From positions 1-64,000 of the forward strand of contig MKTJ01000032.1 of assembly GCA_001898225.1 (NCBI GenBank): DNA of 64,000 nt, written 5' to 3'. Positions within the stretch are counted from its first letter, which is position 1; every line of letters begins with the position of its first letter. Under the pieces are notes generated by a model. It did not search any database and was not told the origin of the DNA. It worked only from the letters and a program-made list of their open reading frames with translations. Below are positions 32,739 through 41,003 of this stretch, in pieces. This stretch comes from Chloroflexi bacterium 54-19. Its GTDB lineage: Bacteria > Chloroflexota > Chloroflexia > Chloroheliales > Chloroheliaceae. The position numbers were made by a program, and so were the translations under genes.

Positions 32739-35396
32739 ATGTTTGAAAATTCAGGAACACGCAAATTACAGACCCTGGAACTGCCGGTAAAAGGCATGGA
32801 TTGCGCCGATTGCACCATTCACGTTCAGAAAGCCTTAACAGAACTGGAAGGCGTCGAGTCGGCTAAAGTTTTACTATCGGCTGAAAAGGCCGTGATAAAC
32901 TTCGATCCAGTTAAAGTCGGCCCGGCCGCCTTGCGCCGGTCAATTGAGAAAGCTGGTTACTCGGTTCCCGTACAAGCTTCTCCTGTCCTTGCCCTCGAAA
33001 CCATTGAACTGCCGGTGGTCGGGATGGACTGCGCCGACTGCACCGTCCATGTCCAGAAAGCTATTGCGGCTTTACCTGGGATAGATACCGTCAGGGTGCT
33101 GCTTTCTGCCGAGAAAGCTGTTATCACCCTGGACCCCCAGAAGAGTGATCTAAACGCAATCCACCAGGCCGTCAAAGAGGCCGGTTATACAATTCCACAA
33201 ACGCACCTTCCGGCGGCCTTTGCCTCCACTCAAGAAACCTATCAGGAACCGGATAACCCTAAACTACCTAATTACTTGAATTCGATTTTAACCCTTTTAG
33301 GCTTAATTTTAGGGGTGGTCCTTTTTGTCATCGTAGTAGGGGAGTGGTTGGGACTGTTTGATACCCTTACCGACAAAGTACCCTGGCCGGTTGGCTGGCT
33401 GATCGTTGGCATAGCCGGGTATCCGATCTTCCTAAACGTAATAAAAGCGTCTCTGCGGGGCCGGATAATATCACATACCCTGATGAGCCTGGGCGCCATC
33501 GCGGCCCTGGCGGTCGGCCAGTGGCCCACGGCTGTGGTAGTAGTTTTCTTTATGCGGGTGGGTGAGTACGCCGAAAAATTTACTACCGAACGTTCCCGTC
33601 AGGCCCTCAAGAACCTTACCTCAATGGCACCACAGACGGCCAGGGTCGAGCGGAACGGCACCGAGCAGGAAGTGCCGGTAGGCGATGTAAGGCCAGGCGA
33701 AGTGGTGGTAGTCCGACCGGGTGAAAAAATTCCGGTGGACGGATTTGTCGTCAGCGGCCAGGCTACCGTCGAGCAGGCCGCCATTACCGGCGAGTCCATC
33801 CCGGTAGAGGTAAGCGACGGTGTCGGGGTCTATGCCGCTACAATTGCCCGGCTCGGCAGTCTGCGGGTGCAGGCCACCCATGTCGGGACCGACACTACTT
33901 TTGGTAAAGCCGTCAAAATGGTCGAGGAAGCCGAGGCTCACCGCTCAGATGTCCAGCTAATCGCCGACAAGTTCTCGGCTTATTATCTGCCCGTGGTGGT
34001 GGCCGTGGCAGCGATCAGCTTTTTATTCACGCGAAACACTCTCGCCAGCGCGGCCGTCCTGGTGGTGGCCTGTTCGTGTTCTTTCGCCCTGGCAACCCCC
34101 ATTGCCATGCTGGCGTCAATTGGCGCGGCGGCCAAAAGAGGTCTGCTTATTAAAGGCGGTAAATATCTGGAACTACTCGCCGGTGCCCAGGTGCTGCTGG
34201 TCGATAAGACCGGCACCCTCACGGCGGGCCGCCCCCGGATTACTGACATCGTACCCCTTACAGGTAAAACGCCAGACGAAGTTTTGCGCCTGGCAGCCGC
34301 AGCCGAGCGATATTCCGAGCATCCCCTGGCCCAGGCGGTGCTTGAAGCGGCTGCCAAGAAAGAAATTGAGGTGGGTGAGCCGCGCCAGTTCAAATCCATG
34401 CCTGGCCTGGGCGTGCAGGCCCTGGTTGACGGCCTACCTGTAACGGTTGGCAACCGCCGCATGAAAGAAACAGGTGAAAACCTTAAAGAAGCGGCCGCGC
34501 TGGAAGAACAGGGCAAGACCCTGCTGTACGTTGTCCAGAACGACGAGCTGATCGGCATCCTGGCGGCGGCCGATACTTTGCGACCGGAAGTTCCTCAGGC
34601 GCTGGCGGCGGTCCGCAAACTTGGCATCAAAAGAATCGAACTTTTGACCGGTGATAACGAGCGGACCGGTCGGGCGCTTGCTGCCAACCTTGGAATAGAT
34701 TTCCGGGCCAATCTGCTGCCGGAAGATAAAATCAAGATCGTGCGGGAATACCAAGACCAGGGCTACAAAGTGGTAATGGTCGGCGACGGCGTAAACGACG
34801 CCCCGGCCCTGGCCCAGGCCGAGGTCGGGATGGCGATGGGGGTGGTTGGCACCGATGTAGCGGTGGACGCCGCCCATATGGCCCTGATGCGCGACGATTG
34901 GCGGCTGGTGCCGGAAGCAATCGCGATAGCCCAGCGCACCATGCGGGTAGTTAAGGTCAATTTTGCCTTTACAGCCCTCTACAACCTGGTTGGTTTGAGC
35001 CTGGCGGCTACCGGGTTCCTGCCTATGATCGTGGCGGCGGCTGCCCAGTCCATCCCGGATTTCGGTATCCTGGCGAATTCATCTCGTCTCCTGAAATACC
35101 GGCCTTTGAAGTTTGAAGGTGAACTTATACCGATACCGGCTGCCCCGCTACAAAAGGCCAGGCCGACCCGGGTCCAGCCAATAGCTGCTCCTAACCCCGC
35201 CAAAGCCAAAACAAGCCCAACCTCCCTTGAGTTTTTACCTTTAAAGGGCAAGAAAGTTGCAGCAATTACTGACCAGCCGGAAAAAGAATCGATCTCTTGT
35301 GATTGTGAAAGTTGCAGTAAAGTGAGCCAGCAGCCTATGGTAAATGAAAAAGTTTGGCCTGTCTTACCGCTAGCTCCCAAGCAAAAAGACCAGTAA
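32739..35396 (+). CDS. Heavy-metal P1B-type ATPase with two HMA domains and a CSC motif
   Basis: The protein has 885 residues. Two HMA domains carry MDCADC (Cys22/Cys25 and Cys98/Cys101). Eight membrane helices, an actuator domain (TGESIPVE), the phosphorylation site D489-K-T-G-T, SEHPLA (HP motif) and GDGVNDAPAL are all present. The ion-pathway motif in the sixth helix reads C445-S-C447-SFALATP; P1B pumps normally have Pro between the cysteines (CPC). The C-terminal tail is long with a Cys cluster (CDCESCSK). With a CmtR-like regulator it probably exports Cd2+, Pb2+ or Zn2+. The missing Pro makes function less certain. Confidence 0.9.
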   Translation: MFENSGTRKLQTLELPVKGMDCADCTIHVQKALTELEGVESAKVLLSAEKAVINFDPVKVGPAALRRSIEKAGYSVPVQASPVLALETIELPVVGMDCADCTVHVQKAIAALPGIDTVRVLLSAEKAVITLDPQKSDLNAIHQAVKEAGYTIPQTHLPAAFASTQETYQEPDNPKLPNYLNSILTLLGLILGVVLFVIVVGEWLGLFDTLTDKVPWPVGWLIVGIAGYPIFLNVIKASLRGRIISHTLMSLGAIAALAVGQWPTAVVVVFFMRVGEYAEKFTTERSRQALKNLTSMAPQTARVERNGTEQEVPVGDVRPGEVVVVRPGEKIPVDGFVVSGQATVEQAAITGESIPVEVSDGVGVYAATIARLGSLRVQATHVGTDTTFGKAVKMVEEAEAHRSDVQLIADKFSAYYLPVVVAVAAISFLFTRNTLASAAVLVVACSCSFALATPIAMLASIGAAAKRGLLIKGGKYLELLAGAQVLLVDKTGTLTAGRPRITDIVPLTGKTPDEVLRLAAAAERYSEHPLAQAVLEAAAKKEIEVGEPRQFKSMPGLGVQALVDGLPVTVGNRRMKETGENLKEAAALEEQGKTLLYVVQNDELIGILAAADTLRPEVPQALAAVRKLGIKRIELLTGDNERTGRALAANLGIDFRANLLPEDKIKIVREYQDQGYKVVMVGDGVNDAPALAQAEVGMAMGVVGTDVAVDAAHMALMRDDWRLVPEAIAIAQRTMRVVKVNFAFTALYNLVGLSLAATGFLPMIVAAAAQSIPDFGILANSSRLLKYRPLKFEGELIPIPAAPLQKARPTRVQPIAAPNPAKAKTSPTSLEFLPLKGKKVAAITDQPEKESISCDCESCSKVSQQPMVNEKVWPVLPLAPKQKDQ

Positions 35397-35416
35397 ATAT
35401 TCGATTTACCCCAAAG

Positions 35417-35462
35417 GGCCGCTTCGAGGCAAAATGTCAATTAGTTGTATCTCGAAGCGGCC
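35417..35462 (+). terminator. Rho-independent terminator after the P-type ATPase
   Basis: Arms GGCCGCTTCGAG (35417-35428) and CTCGAAGCGGCC (35451-35462) are followed by TTTCTT. Confidence 0.75.
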
Positions 35463-35565
35463 TTTCTTCAATTCGGTTAGTTTATAGGCAATCTGAAAGA
35501 TCAAAGATGGGAAACATTTAACCAAGATTTTTTGCAGTTTCAAGCAGAACTGGAAAGGAACAAGT

Positions 35566-36093
35566 ATGCGTCTTACCTTCATCCCAAAATCCGACTCCTT
35601 ACACCTTTCACCAAATAGGATTGTGAAAGATGGTCTGCTTCTCAGCGGTTTGATGACCGGGCTAATACTCATCGTAGCGCGAGTAAATCCCGACATTTTG
35701 TCCAGGGGGGAAGTAGACGAAAAAACAAAGAAACAACGCGCGCTCTTCTTTATCCCGTCACTTTCATTTTTATTTGGTATTCCCCTGCTTTCAACCATTT
35801 TGTTAAGAAAGCAAAATAATGGCAAACTATCTTTCGCCAATGCTTTTCTAAACGCTTATTCGATAGGCGTCCTCGTTAATTTGTTTGACCTGCTTGTCCT
35901 GGATTACCTTTTGGTACTGATCTGGAAACCAGGCTTCATAAAATCGCTGGCAAAAGAAGCGGACCCGATGTACTCAAGCTATTTGTTTCATTTCAAGGCT
36001 TTTCTTCGTGGAATGGTAATAACCCTAGTCCCCAGCCTGGTAGCCGCTGTTTTCGGAAGGAATTACAAAAGGCAAGTACAAAGAATTGACTGA
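35566..36093 (+). CDS. Unrecognised four-helix membrane protein
   Basis: The protein has 175 residues and four hydrophobic segments (about 27-45, 62-80, 98-122, 148-165) joined by short charged loops, with a basic C-terminus. GGAAAGGAAC precedes the ATG, so it is likely translated. No domain was recognised. It sits alone between the ATPase terminator and the terminator shared with arsI. Its base composition is more AT-rich than neighbouring genes. Confidence 0.6.
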   Translation: MRLTFIPKSDSLHLSPNRIVKDGLLLSGLMTGLILIVARVNPDILSRGEVDEKTKKQRALFFIPSLSFLFGIPLLSTILLRKQNNGKLSFANAFLNAYSIGVLVNLFDLLVLDYLLVLIWKPGFIKSLAKEADPMYSSYLFHFKAFLRGMVITLVPSLVAAVFGRNYKRQVQRID

Positions 36094-36295
36094 AAACAAC
36101 AATTTAGGTGTTAAATTTAGAATGGGCTAATTCTGGGGTTTTGTGCTCATTCGATATATTCCGGTTTCAAAGTTTTTTTTAGAAGAGGATGCGATAAGGC
36201 GGATTTTCGAACTTTAAATGTAACCTTTCTTTTGAGCTAAAATCGCTTATCCCGTTTAAAGATGTGCGTGCTACCCCAATTTAAAAGTCCAACTT

Positions 36296-36343
36296 AAAAG
36301 GTGATTGCTCTTTTTTATCCTGAAATTTGAGCAACCACCTTTT
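36296..36343. terminator. Bidirectional terminator between converging genes
   Basis: Fifteen-bp arms AAAAGGTGATTGCTC (36296-36310) and GAGCAACCACCTTTT (36329-36343) have one wobble. They are flanked by T-runs on both strands. It serves the membrane-protein gene (plus) and arsI (minus). Confidence 0.8.
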
Positions 36344-36362
36344 ATTTAGTAGTCGGCAAAAG

Positions 36363-36911
36363 TTAGCAGCACTTGCCACTACCGCCAGATTTGTTAATCA
36401 GTTCCAGGGTCTGGCGGCCGGTGTTAGCGCCGGTGTCACAAGCGCAACTATCGTTGGGACCACCCACCATCCTGTTTTCGCTATGCACCGGGGCATCGGC
36501 GTCCAGCACCACGAAGACTTCCCAGTTGTTGCCATCGGCATCGGTGACCCAGACCTTGTCCTGGACCGCGTAGCAGCAGGTCACTTCATCTTCACTGAAA
36601 GTGGTCAGGCCGGACTGAATAAAGCGTTCCTTGGCGGCCAGCACTTCCTCGGTGCTTTTAACCTGGATGCCAAAGTGGGAAATGGTGCCGCCCTGCTGGA
36701 AGTTAGCGTTCTCGTTAAGAGTAAAGTTGACCGGCGGCTCGGCTACCTCGAACTTGGCATAACCAGGGCGCACCTTGGTAGGTTCCTGGCCGAAAAGCGT
36801 CCGGTAAAACGGGAGCGAGCGCTCCACGTTACTGGTATTTATCGAAACATGAACCCGCGTTGTGGTTGCGAACTCGACCGCGCTTTTCTTCTCTTCCAGA
36901 TTCATTGTCAT
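36363..36911 (-). CDS. arsI: ArsI/CadI-family C-As lyase (organoarsenical demethylase)
   Basis: A vicinal-oxygen-chelate (glyoxalase-fold) protein of 182 residues. The Fe(II) ligands expected in ArsI are visible as His21, His79 and Glu131. The arsenical-binding vicinal pair is Cys112-Cys113 in EVTCCYAVQDKVWV. ArsI uses O2 to cleave the C-As bond of methylarsonous acid, giving As(III). The C-terminus carries extra Cys residues (DSCACD and GKCC). ATG 36911 has AAAGGAG eight bases upstream. It has its own promoter with two ArsR-type operators and faces the terminator at 36296. Confidence 0.92.
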   Translation of the reverse strand: MTMNLEEKKSAVEFATTTRVHVSINTSNVERSLPFYRTLFGQEPTKVRPGYAKFEVAEPPVNFTLNENANFQQGGTISHFGIQVKSTEEVLAAKERFIQSGLTTFSEDEVTCCYAVQDKVWVTDADGNNWEVFVVLDADAPVHSENRMVGGPNDSCACDTGANTGRQTLELINKSGGSGKCC

Positions 36912-37025
36912 AGAAACAACTCCTTTTACTCTGTTGAAAATCCGCCAATTGTAGTTCTTGCTGCTAAATAATTGCAGACCTTTTTCTGTTCTAAAAAGCT
37001 TATAGAAAGTAAAGGGTTTTATCGA

Positions 37026-37041
37026 ATTGATTAGTATCAAT
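37026..37041. promoter_or_regulatory. ArsR-type operator in the arsI leader
   Basis: ATTGATTAGTATCAAT: half-sites ATTGA and TCAAT 6 bp apart. It lies downstream of the predicted arsI transcription start. Confidence 0.65.
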
Positions 37042-37055
37042 ATGTTTACAAGACT

Positions 37056-37085
37056 AATATAACCTATGTATTGATGTTTGTCAAT
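37056..37085 (-). promoter_or_regulatory. arsI promoter with overlapping ArsR-type operator
   Basis: On the minus strand TTGACA (37084-37079) and TATATT (37061-37056) are 17 bp apart. The operator ATTGACAAACATCAAT (37085-37070) overlaps the -35 box. Confidence 0.75.
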
Positions 37086-37206
37086 ATGATTGTCAGCTAT
37101 TTTCCAAGCTCGCTCTGCAAAAGAAAAAGCCCAAGGCTGCCAGTAAAGAGTGCGGTTTGAGCTTTTAGAAACAATCTGAAAGTCGTTATGTTAGGGTAAA
37201 GAACGG

Positions 37207-37602
37207 CTAAACTTCCACCGGTATTTTAAGGACCGTATCGAGCAACCCTTTAATTTCTTCGTCCCGGCCGGTTACCAGCGAGTAGTAGACCCATTTACCC
37301 CTTTTGTCGCCCTGGATTAAATCGGCATCCTTAAGGATTTTCAGGTGGTGGGAGATCGAAGGCTGCCCCATGTTAAAAGAGGCGGTCAGGTCACAGACAC
37401 AGGCTTCTCCCCGTTCACTGCGGGCGATCAGGCTTAAAATAGTGAGACGGGTAGGGTCGGCCAGCGCGTTAAAAATGTCGGCCGCTTTGCGGGCCTGTTT
37501 AGCTCCCAGGGCCGGTTCTACCAGGGTCGGCACACAACAGGCTTCGTCATTCTCCCCAACTGGAGTAACTGTTTTAACGTTTTTTAACTCATGTCTTTCC
37601 AT
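37207..37602 (-). CDS. arsR: ArsR-family arsenic-responsive repressor (first)
   Basis: A 131-residue winged-helix repressor. Cys68 and Cys70 lie in the alpha-3 motif ACVCDL, with an additional N-terminal pair Cys22-Cys23 (EACCVP) that could supply further thiolates for As(III). DNA-reading helix: QPSISHHLKILKD. Its ATG lies exactly 6 bases after a -10 box, so the mRNA is probably leaderless. The gene ends an arsenic group on the minus strand and probably binds the ATTGA-N6-TCAAT sites around it. Confidence 0.9.
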   Translation of the reverse strand: MERHELKNVKTVTPVGENDEACCVPTLVEPALGAKQARKAADIFNALADPTRLTILSLIARSERGEACVCDLTASFNMGQPSISHHLKILKDADLIQGDKRGKWVYYSLVTGRDEEIKGLLDTVLKIPVEV

Positions 37603-37608
37603 GAGCTT

Positions 37609-37638
37609 ATCCTAGCATTAACATTGATGATTGTCAAT
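37609..37638 (-). promoter_or_regulatory. Promoter and operator of the first arsR, leaderless geometry
   Basis: On the minus strand TTGACA (37637-37632), 17 bp, TAGGAT (37614-37609), then 6 bases to ATG at 37602. The operator ATTGACAATCATCAAT (37638-37623) covers the -35 box. Confidence 0.78.
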
Positions 37639-37759
37639 TTGAACTCCTGGGATAACTGGTGGGTGAGTAGCCTGGGTGGCTTTCAACGCGCCCCATCTTG
37701 CTTTGTCTATTCTATTCTAAGCCGCTCCCTTTCCGAGGGTAAAACCTGGGTGGGTAAAG

Positions 37760-39031
37760 TTACTTCTGACTTGAAGGACGTTTATTTTCCGCTATAACAA
37801 TAGAGATTACCGCTAACGCTGAAATGCCAGCCAGGGTCCAGAAGGCAGGCTGGTAATTGCCAATGGTGTCAAAAGCCAGACCAACCGTAAATGGTCCAAC
37901 GGCGCGGGCGGCAGTAGCAAATAAAGCCAGGACACTGTTGATGGTTGCGTAATGGCGGCGGCCATAAAAATCGGCTACCAGGGCGGCCCTGGCCGGGGTA
38001 ATAGCGCCAAAGCCGATACCGAAGATGATCACGAAAGCTATCACCCCGGCGGTCGAGCTGTAAGTCAAAAGCAAAACCACAAGCGAAATGGTTTGAAGCG
38101 AGAAGAGGCAGGCTGCCAGGAGGCTACGAGGTAACTTTTCTCCCAGTATGGTAAAGACCAGCCGGCCTGGTAACGCCATGATACCCACCAGACCCAGCAT
38201 CGAGGCGGCAAAACTACCATCGTAACCGTGGTCGGTTAAAAAAGGAATGAGATGAACACTCAGACCTCCCAGGGCTACGGTGTTAAGAAAGAAAGCCAGG
38301 GTCATCCACCAGAAGGCGCTGCCCCGTAGGGCAATCTTTGCCGGGATGCTTTTTTCTTCGCTGCCTCGCCCTTTAAAGGAAGTAGCAGCGTCCCCACCTG
38401 GGCCTGGTAGGACCACCCCATCCGGTTGTAAGCCCAGGTCTTCCGGTCTGCGCCGGAGTAAGAGGGCGTGCAAGGGAATGGTTCCGACCGCCAGAATAAT
38501 CGCCATGGTGACCAGGGCCTGCCGCCAGCCCTGGGTCCGCACCAGCCAGTCGGCCAGGGGAACGTAAATCACGCTGGCGAACCCGGCTACAAAGGTGAGC
38601 AGGGTTAAGGCTCTGGCCCGGCGGCGCACAAACCAGGTTGCCACGACTGCAAAGGCCGGTTCGTACAACACCGCCGCCAGGGTGAAGCCGATGCCGAGCC
38701 AGATCAGGTAAAAGAGTAACAGGTCGTGAACTCCCGACCAGGCCAGTACCAGAAGAGTTGCCAGGACCGAGCCTAGCGTCATTAGAAGCCTTGGGCCGTG
38801 ACGGTCCAGCCAGCGGCCAACCGCCAGCCCGGCTACGGCCGCTACCAGGAGAGAAAGTGAGTAAGCCCCGGTAAGCTCGGCTTTTGACCAACCCAATTCG
38901 TGTTGCATCGGGTCCAGAAAGACCGTAAAGGCGTAAGAAAGGATACCCCAGGAAGTGGTCTCGGTTATTGCAAGGGTCAGGACCAGAATCCAGCCGTAAT
39001 AGACGCGGTTACCACTGCCCGGTTTTGCCAT
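37760..39031 (-). CDS. MFS transporter in the arsenic island
   Basis: The protein has 423 residues and twelve predicted helices. It begins YYGWILVLTLAITETTSWGILSYAFTVFL, and the motif A region reads GLAVGRWLDRHGPRLLM. The fold resembles the OFA/monocarboxylate branch of MFS. It is encoded directly after the ArsO-like flavoprotein on the same strand (99 bp apart) under an ArsR-type operator, so export of an arsenical is a reasonable inference. MFS pumps such as ArsJ and ArsK are known in ars operons, but I cannot assign it to either. ATG has AAAGGA upstream. Confidence 0.85.
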   Translation of the reverse strand: MAKPGSGNRVYYGWILVLTLAITETTSWGILSYAFTVFLDPMQHELGWSKAELTGAYSLSLLVAAVAGLAVGRWLDRHGPRLLMTLGSVLATLLVLAWSGVHDLLLFYLIWLGIGFTLAAVLYEPAFAVVATWFVRRRARALTLLTFVAGFASVIYVPLADWLVRTQGWRQALVTMAIILAVGTIPLHALLLRRRPEDLGLQPDGVVLPGPGGDAATSFKGRGSEEKSIPAKIALRGSAFWWMTLAFFLNTVALGGLSVHLIPFLTDHGYDGSFAASMLGLVGIMALPGRLVFTILGEKLPRSLLAACLFSLQTISLVVLLLTYSSTAGVIAFVIIFGIGFGAITPARAALVADFYGRRHYATINSVLALFATAARAVGPFTVGLAFDTIGNYQPAFWTLAGISALAVISIVIAENKRPSSQK

Positions 39032-39130
39032 TTTTCCTTTCGATCTTCTCGATCTTATTCTCTTACCTGACTCAACTCAAGTGTTGCATTTTGGAACCGC
39101 TCTACTTACTGCCTTTCCAGGTGGTTGCGG

Positions 39131-40531
39131 CTAGCCGCAGCAAGAACCGGAACTGGAATTACCGGCTTTAACCAGGACGGGTACAGGCAGCGGCTCTACT
39201 TTTAACGCACTTTTTGTTGGAGCAATACCACAGCAGGAAGCTCCACCATCGTCAGTTAGATTCCGGTTATTCACCGAGCAGACCCCGGTTTGGGGCAGCA
39301 CCAGTTCTACCTCACGGGCGGCTTTCCAGTCTCCCACTAACGCGCTAACGATTGAGCGAACCTGTTCGTAGCCGGTCAGCATCAGGAAGGTCGGGGCACG
39401 GCCATAGCTCTTCATACCAACCGTGTAAAAGCCGGGTTCCTGCGGGTGGGCCAGCTCGGCCTCGCCGTGAGGAGGCACCGAGCCACAGCTATGTACATTT
39501 GGGTCGATCAGAGGGGCCAGCGCAGCCGGGCTTTCCAGGCTCGGGTCCAGGTTCAGGCGCAGTTCGCCCGTCATAGAAAGGTCGGGCCGGAACCCGGTGG
39601 TAGCAATGATCTGGTCTACCGGCGGTAATTTACGGTGTTCGCCGGTTACGGTAATACCTACGCCGGTCTGCTCAAGATTTGCGATTTTGAAACCGCTAAC
39701 AAGTTTAATTTTACCTTCCTCGACCGCCTGGTGGAGGCGGTAGCCAAGGCTGCCCCTGGCCGGTAAAGCGTCGTTCGATTCCCCGCCATACAAATTATCC
39801 AGGTATTTACGCCGGATAACCCAGGTAATTCTGGTGCCTGGCTCTTCTTTTGAAAGCTCGACCAGGTCAAGCAGGGCGTTAAAGGCCGAGTGGCCGCTGC
39901 CGACTACCAACACCCGATTTCCGGCGTAGCGTGCCCGCTCCCGGCCCAGCACGTCTGGAATACCATAAAATATCCGGCCGGATTGAGACAATGCTTTCTC
40001 GCCGCGAGCCGGTACCCCGCTGGCTCCCAGAACATTAGGCTGAGTGTAGGTACCGGAGGCGTCTATAACCGCTTTCGCCAGGATTTCTATTTCCTCACGC
40101 TGCCCGTCTACAGGACGTTGCTCGACCATCACCAGAAAGGGCGCATTTTCTCTTCCAACACTTTTTAATTTATCGAAGCCAAGCCTCGTTACCGCCAACA
40201 CCTTCGAGTTTAAATGAATGTGCGCCTTCAGGCTGGGTGTGGCGGCCAGGGGTTCTAGATACTGCTCGACAAACTCGGCCCCGGTCGGTAGATAATCGCC
40301 AGCCGGTTCCTGCCAACCGGTTTCTTTTAACAGGGAAGCCGAAACCGGATCAATATTATATTTCCAGGGTGAAAATACCCGGACATGGCCCCACTGCCGG
40401 ATGCTGGCTCCTACCGTGCTCCCGGCTTCCAGCACCAGCGGTGTTTCGCCCCGCTTGACCAGGTGGGCTGCCGCCGCCAGGCCGACCGGCCCGGCCCCGA
40501 TTACAACTACCGGTAGAATTGATTTATCCAT
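39131..40531 (-). CDS. ArsO-like FAD/NAD(P)-dependent oxidoreductase
   Basis: The protein has 466 residues. The FAD dinucleotide fold is VVVIGAGPVGLAAAAHL at residue 8, and a second nucleotide fold is VLVVGSGHSAFNALLDL near 208. A late GD-type region (FYTVGMKSYGRAPTFLML) is the flavin-monooxygenase style. The C-terminus is Cys-rich (GASCCG near 440 and a terminal SGSCCG), unusual for flavoproteins and suggestive of binding trivalent arsenicals or handing them over. Such genes are frequent in ars operons as ArsO, whose reaction is not settled. It is followed by the MFS gene. Confidence 0.85.
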   Translation of the reverse strand: MDKSILPVVVIGAGPVGLAAAAHLVKRGETPLVLEAGSTVGASIRQWGHVRVFSPWKYNIDPVSASLLKETGWQEPAGDYLPTGAEFVEQYLEPLAATPSLKAHIHLNSKVLAVTRLGFDKLKSVGRENAPFLVMVEQRPVDGQREEIEILAKAVIDASGTYTQPNVLGASGVPARGEKALSQSGRIFYGIPDVLGRERARYAGNRVLVVGSGHSAFNALLDLVELSKEEPGTRITWVIRRKYLDNLYGGESNDALPARGSLGYRLHQAVEEGKIKLVSGFKIANLEQTGVGITVTGEHRKLPPVDQIIATTGFRPDLSMTGELRLNLDPSLESPAALAPLIDPNVHSCGSVPPHGEAELAHPQEPGFYTVGMKSYGRAPTFLMLTGYEQVRSIVSALVGDWKAAREVELVLPQTGVCSVNNRNLTDDGGASCCGIAPTKSALKVEPLPVPVLVKAGNSSSGSCCG

Positions 40532-40619
40532 TTTATTTCACCACTTTTTTAATAACTGCCTGGTCTGAAAATATCCGCTTTTAATTATCCTTTTAAGACC
40601 CGAATATTACCGGCTAATC

Positions 40620-40808
40620 CTAAAACCTGGCGGTCACCCCACTTTGAAAGGAAGTGAACTTTTCTTTAGTCTGCTCCAGGATCGCTTCTGACCGGCAGCT
40701 AGAGCCGCACACTTCGCCGCAGCTTTCACAGAAAGAAGTATTTTTTGCTTTTTCTGTTTCCTTGGCACCTGCGCCGCCAGATACCAGACTTATAATTTGT
40801 TTAAACAT
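40620..40808 (-). CDS. Cys-rich miniprotein of the ars operon
   Basis: The protein has 62 residues. A short hydrophobic N-terminus (MFKQIISLVSGGAG) precedes a cluster of four Cys with spacing CxxCxxxCxxxC (FCESCGEVCGSSC), then a polar tail. It is the first gene of a minus-strand group with ArsO-like and MFS genes, and AGGGGG ten bases upstream gives a ribosome site. Two ArsR-type operators lie ahead of it. Metal- or arsenite-binding by the Cys cluster is inference; I do not recognise a named family. Confidence 0.7.
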   Translation of the reverse strand: MFKQIISLVSGGAGAKETEKAKNTSFCESCGEVCGSSCRSEAILEQTKEKFTSFQSGVTARF

Positions 40809-40841
40809 AGTTCGATTACCCCCTGGTTATAATGTCTAAAT

Positions 40842-40857
40842 ATTGATGGTTATCAAT
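40842..40857. promoter_or_regulatory. ArsR-type operator close to the Cys-rich miniprotein
   Basis: ATTGATGGTTATCAAT with the ATTGA-N6-TCAAT layout, 34 bp upstream of the start codon. Confidence 0.65.
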
Positions 40858-40917
40858 GAGTTAAGATAAGAATTGTTCTCGTTATTTCGATAAACTTAGA
40901 TATGTACTTTCTTTGAG

Positions 40918-40940
40918 AAGGGTCCGTGTGCTGGACCCTT
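40918..40940 (-). promoter_or_regulatory. 5'-end stem-loop of the Cys-rich/ArsO/MFS transcript
   Basis: Eight-bp arms AAGGGTCC (40918-40925) and GGACCCTT (40933-40940) flank a 7-base loop. It begins a few bases inside the predicted transcript and could stabilise the 5' end or act in regulation. Confidence 0.5.
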
Positions 40941-40949
40941 ACGTCCATC

Positions 40950-40982
40950 ATTGTAACTATCATATTGAAACTTGTCAATATG
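40950..40982 (-). promoter_or_regulatory. Promoter and extended ArsR-type operator of the Cys-rich/ArsO/MFS operon
   Basis: On the minus strand TTGACA (40978-40973), 17 bp, TACAAT (40955-40950). The operator has 8-bp arms CATATTGA (40961-40968) and TCAATATG (40975-40982) and overlaps the -35 box. Confidence 0.8.
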
Positions 40983-41003
40983 TATTTTGGCCTACTTTGA
41001 AAT

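Noticed and set aside
39131..40531. Assigning the flavoprotein as a confirmed ArsO
   Set aside because: The family likeness and context fit, but the reaction of ArsO itself is unsettled and many similar flavoproteins exist, so I left the symbol blank.
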